DNA of 64,000 bases from Rhizobium sp. Root1212 (GTDB lineage: Bacteria; Pseudomonadota; Alphaproteobacteria; Rhizobiales; Rhizobiaceae), in contig NZ_LMDA01000001.1 of the NCBI RefSeq assembly GCF_001424985.1, forward strand, positions 1,311,599 through 1,375,598, given 5' to 3'. Each line of letters begins with the position of its first letter. The first letter of the stretch is position 1. The notes below the pieces were generated by a model that worked only from the letters and a program-made list of their open reading frames with translations, was not told the origin of the DNA and did no database searches. A program made the translations under genes and the position numbers. Positions 63,380 through 64,000 of the stretch are shown here, piece after piece.

Positions 63380-63422
63380 GTCGATGACCTCTTCTTTGAT
63401 TTCGCTGCGATGTGGCCGCGGT

Positions 63423-63938
63423 TCAGGCAGCTTTTTCCTTGGACAGGCCGACGCGCAGGTCGGATGCCTGGTAAATGGTTTCGCCATCGGCCTTCAGCCA
63501 GCCGTCTGCGGTGCCGAGCACGAGGCGGCCGCGCATGACGCGCTTGAAGTCGATGCCGTATTCGAGGAGCTTGACGTTCGGGCGGACCATGCCCTTGAAC
63601 TTCACTTCGCCGGTCGAAAGCGCCATGCCGCGACCTTCTTCGCCGAGCCAGCCGAGGAAGAAGCCGGTGAGCTGCCACATGCCGTCGAGGCCGAGACAGC
63701 CCGGCATGATCGGGTTGCCCTGGAAGTGGCAAGGGAAATACCAGTCGTCCGGCTTCACGTCGTATTCGGCGCGGATATAGCCCTTGTCATGGGCGCCGCC
63801 GGTTTCGGAAATGTCGGTGATGCGGTGAACCATCAGCATTGGCGGCAGCGGCAGCTGGGCATTGCCCGGACCAAACAGCTCGCCGCGGCCGCAGGCGAGG
63901 ATTTCTTCATAGTTGAAGCTGGATTGTCTGGTCGTCAT
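63423..63938 (-). CDS. fabA: 3-hydroxydecanoyl-ACP dehydratase/isomerase FabA
   Basis: A 171-residue hot-dog enzyme. It starts [20 protein letters not shown] and has the active-site His in [20 protein letters not shown] (H at about residue 71) and Asp in [20 protein letters not shown]. It makes the trans-2 to cis-3 double bond that begins unsaturated fatty-acid synthesis. First gene of fabA-fabB-fabI. The 62 bases to the window edge should hold its promoter. Confidence 0.96.
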   Translation of the reverse strand: MTTRQSSFNYEEILACGRGELFGPGNAQLPLPPMLMVHRITDISETGGAHDKGYIRAEYDVKPDDWYFPCHFQGNPIMPGCLGLDGMWQLTGFFLGWLGEEGRGMALSTGEVKFKGMVRPNVKLLEYGIDFKRVMRGRLVLGTADGWLKADGETIYQASDLRVGLSKEKAA

Positions 63939-64000
63939 GGGCTTTCCGTTTCCCCGCTGCAAAAGGTTTTTCGTTGACTTTGTGTAGAGCAAGACGAAAC

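Overview
The window is chromosomal DNA of an alphaproteobacterium, almost certainly a member of the Rhizobiaceae (Rhizobium/Agrobacterium-like; I cannot fix the genus). The signs are: GC-rich coding with short gaps; fixGHIS with an FnrN-type regulator; a eukaryotic-type glutamine synthetase II with its divergent inhibitor gene gstI; an Irr-type iron box before a membrane-bound ferritin (mbfA); EcfG (general stress) and CtrA-like promoter motifs; a DUF982 and a DUF2865 protein; the fabI-fabB-fabA cluster; and palindromic intergenic repeats of the kind common in rhizobia. No tRNA, rRNA, CRISPR, prophage or insertion sequence was seen. About 60 protein genes are called, nearly all of core or near-core type.

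Layout. 0-6.5 kb is a microaerobic respiration block: a DUF982 tail, a BON-domain protein with an EcfG-type promoter, fnrN, and the opposing operon fixG-fixH-fixI-fixS-hemerythrin, which starts next to a perfect FNR/FixK box (TTGATCCGGATCAA). 6.6-12.5 kb holds rimP-nusA-ylxR-infB on the minus strand, with a TTG-started rimP behind a strong hairpin that looks like an attenuator. 12.6-19.1 kb holds an MFS exporter, a sugar dehydrogenase, a lytic transglycosylase, recR, a MOSC protein and a DUF2865 secreted protein. 19.3-25.2 kb is translation again: pheT, pheS, a kinase-like protein, rplT, rpmI and infC (ATT start). 25.4-31.3 kb is envelope and stress: an alpha/beta hydrolase, a transglutaminase-like protein with a CtrA-like site, mbfA, cfa, a DMT transporter, and a two-gene stress operon with an EcfG promoter.

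31.4-34.3 kb is the complete elongation factor P modification set: efp opposite epmA-epmB. 34.3-42.4 kb is an RND pump (permease and adaptor), a LuxR-type regulator, an OmpA-like lipoprotein, a small cysteine-rich secreted protein, a GNAT enzyme and a cupin regulator. 42.6-46 kb is an MFS transporter and lepA, separated by a nested inverted-repeat element. 46.2-47.9 kb is the glnII/gstI nitrogen pair. 48.4-50.7 kb is a tightly overlapping lipid operon (acyltransferase, CDP-diglyceride synthase, CDP-alcohol phosphotransferase with a degenerate signature). 51.6-57.9 kb is rbfA-truB, a sensor kinase, rpsO and pnp; the right end is rsmC-like, a small membrane protein, htpG, and fabI-fabB-fabA.

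Two points stand out. First, infB (minus, ending at 6.6 kb) and rbfA (plus, starting at 51.6 kb) are normally adjacent. Inverting the 45 kb between them restores the usual nusA-infB-rbfA-truB order, so the window seems to record an inversion that brought the fix operon next to infB. Second, several regulatory circuits can be read straight from the DNA (FNR box, two EcfG promoters, Irr box, two CtrA-like boxes, sigma-54 promoter, rimP attenuator). I did not find a clearly new multi-gene system. The best candidates for something undescribed are the hemerythrin tail of the fix operon, the kinase-like protein without its catalytic Asp, the lipid mini-operon, the 109-residue stress-operon protein and the nested palindrome before lepA.
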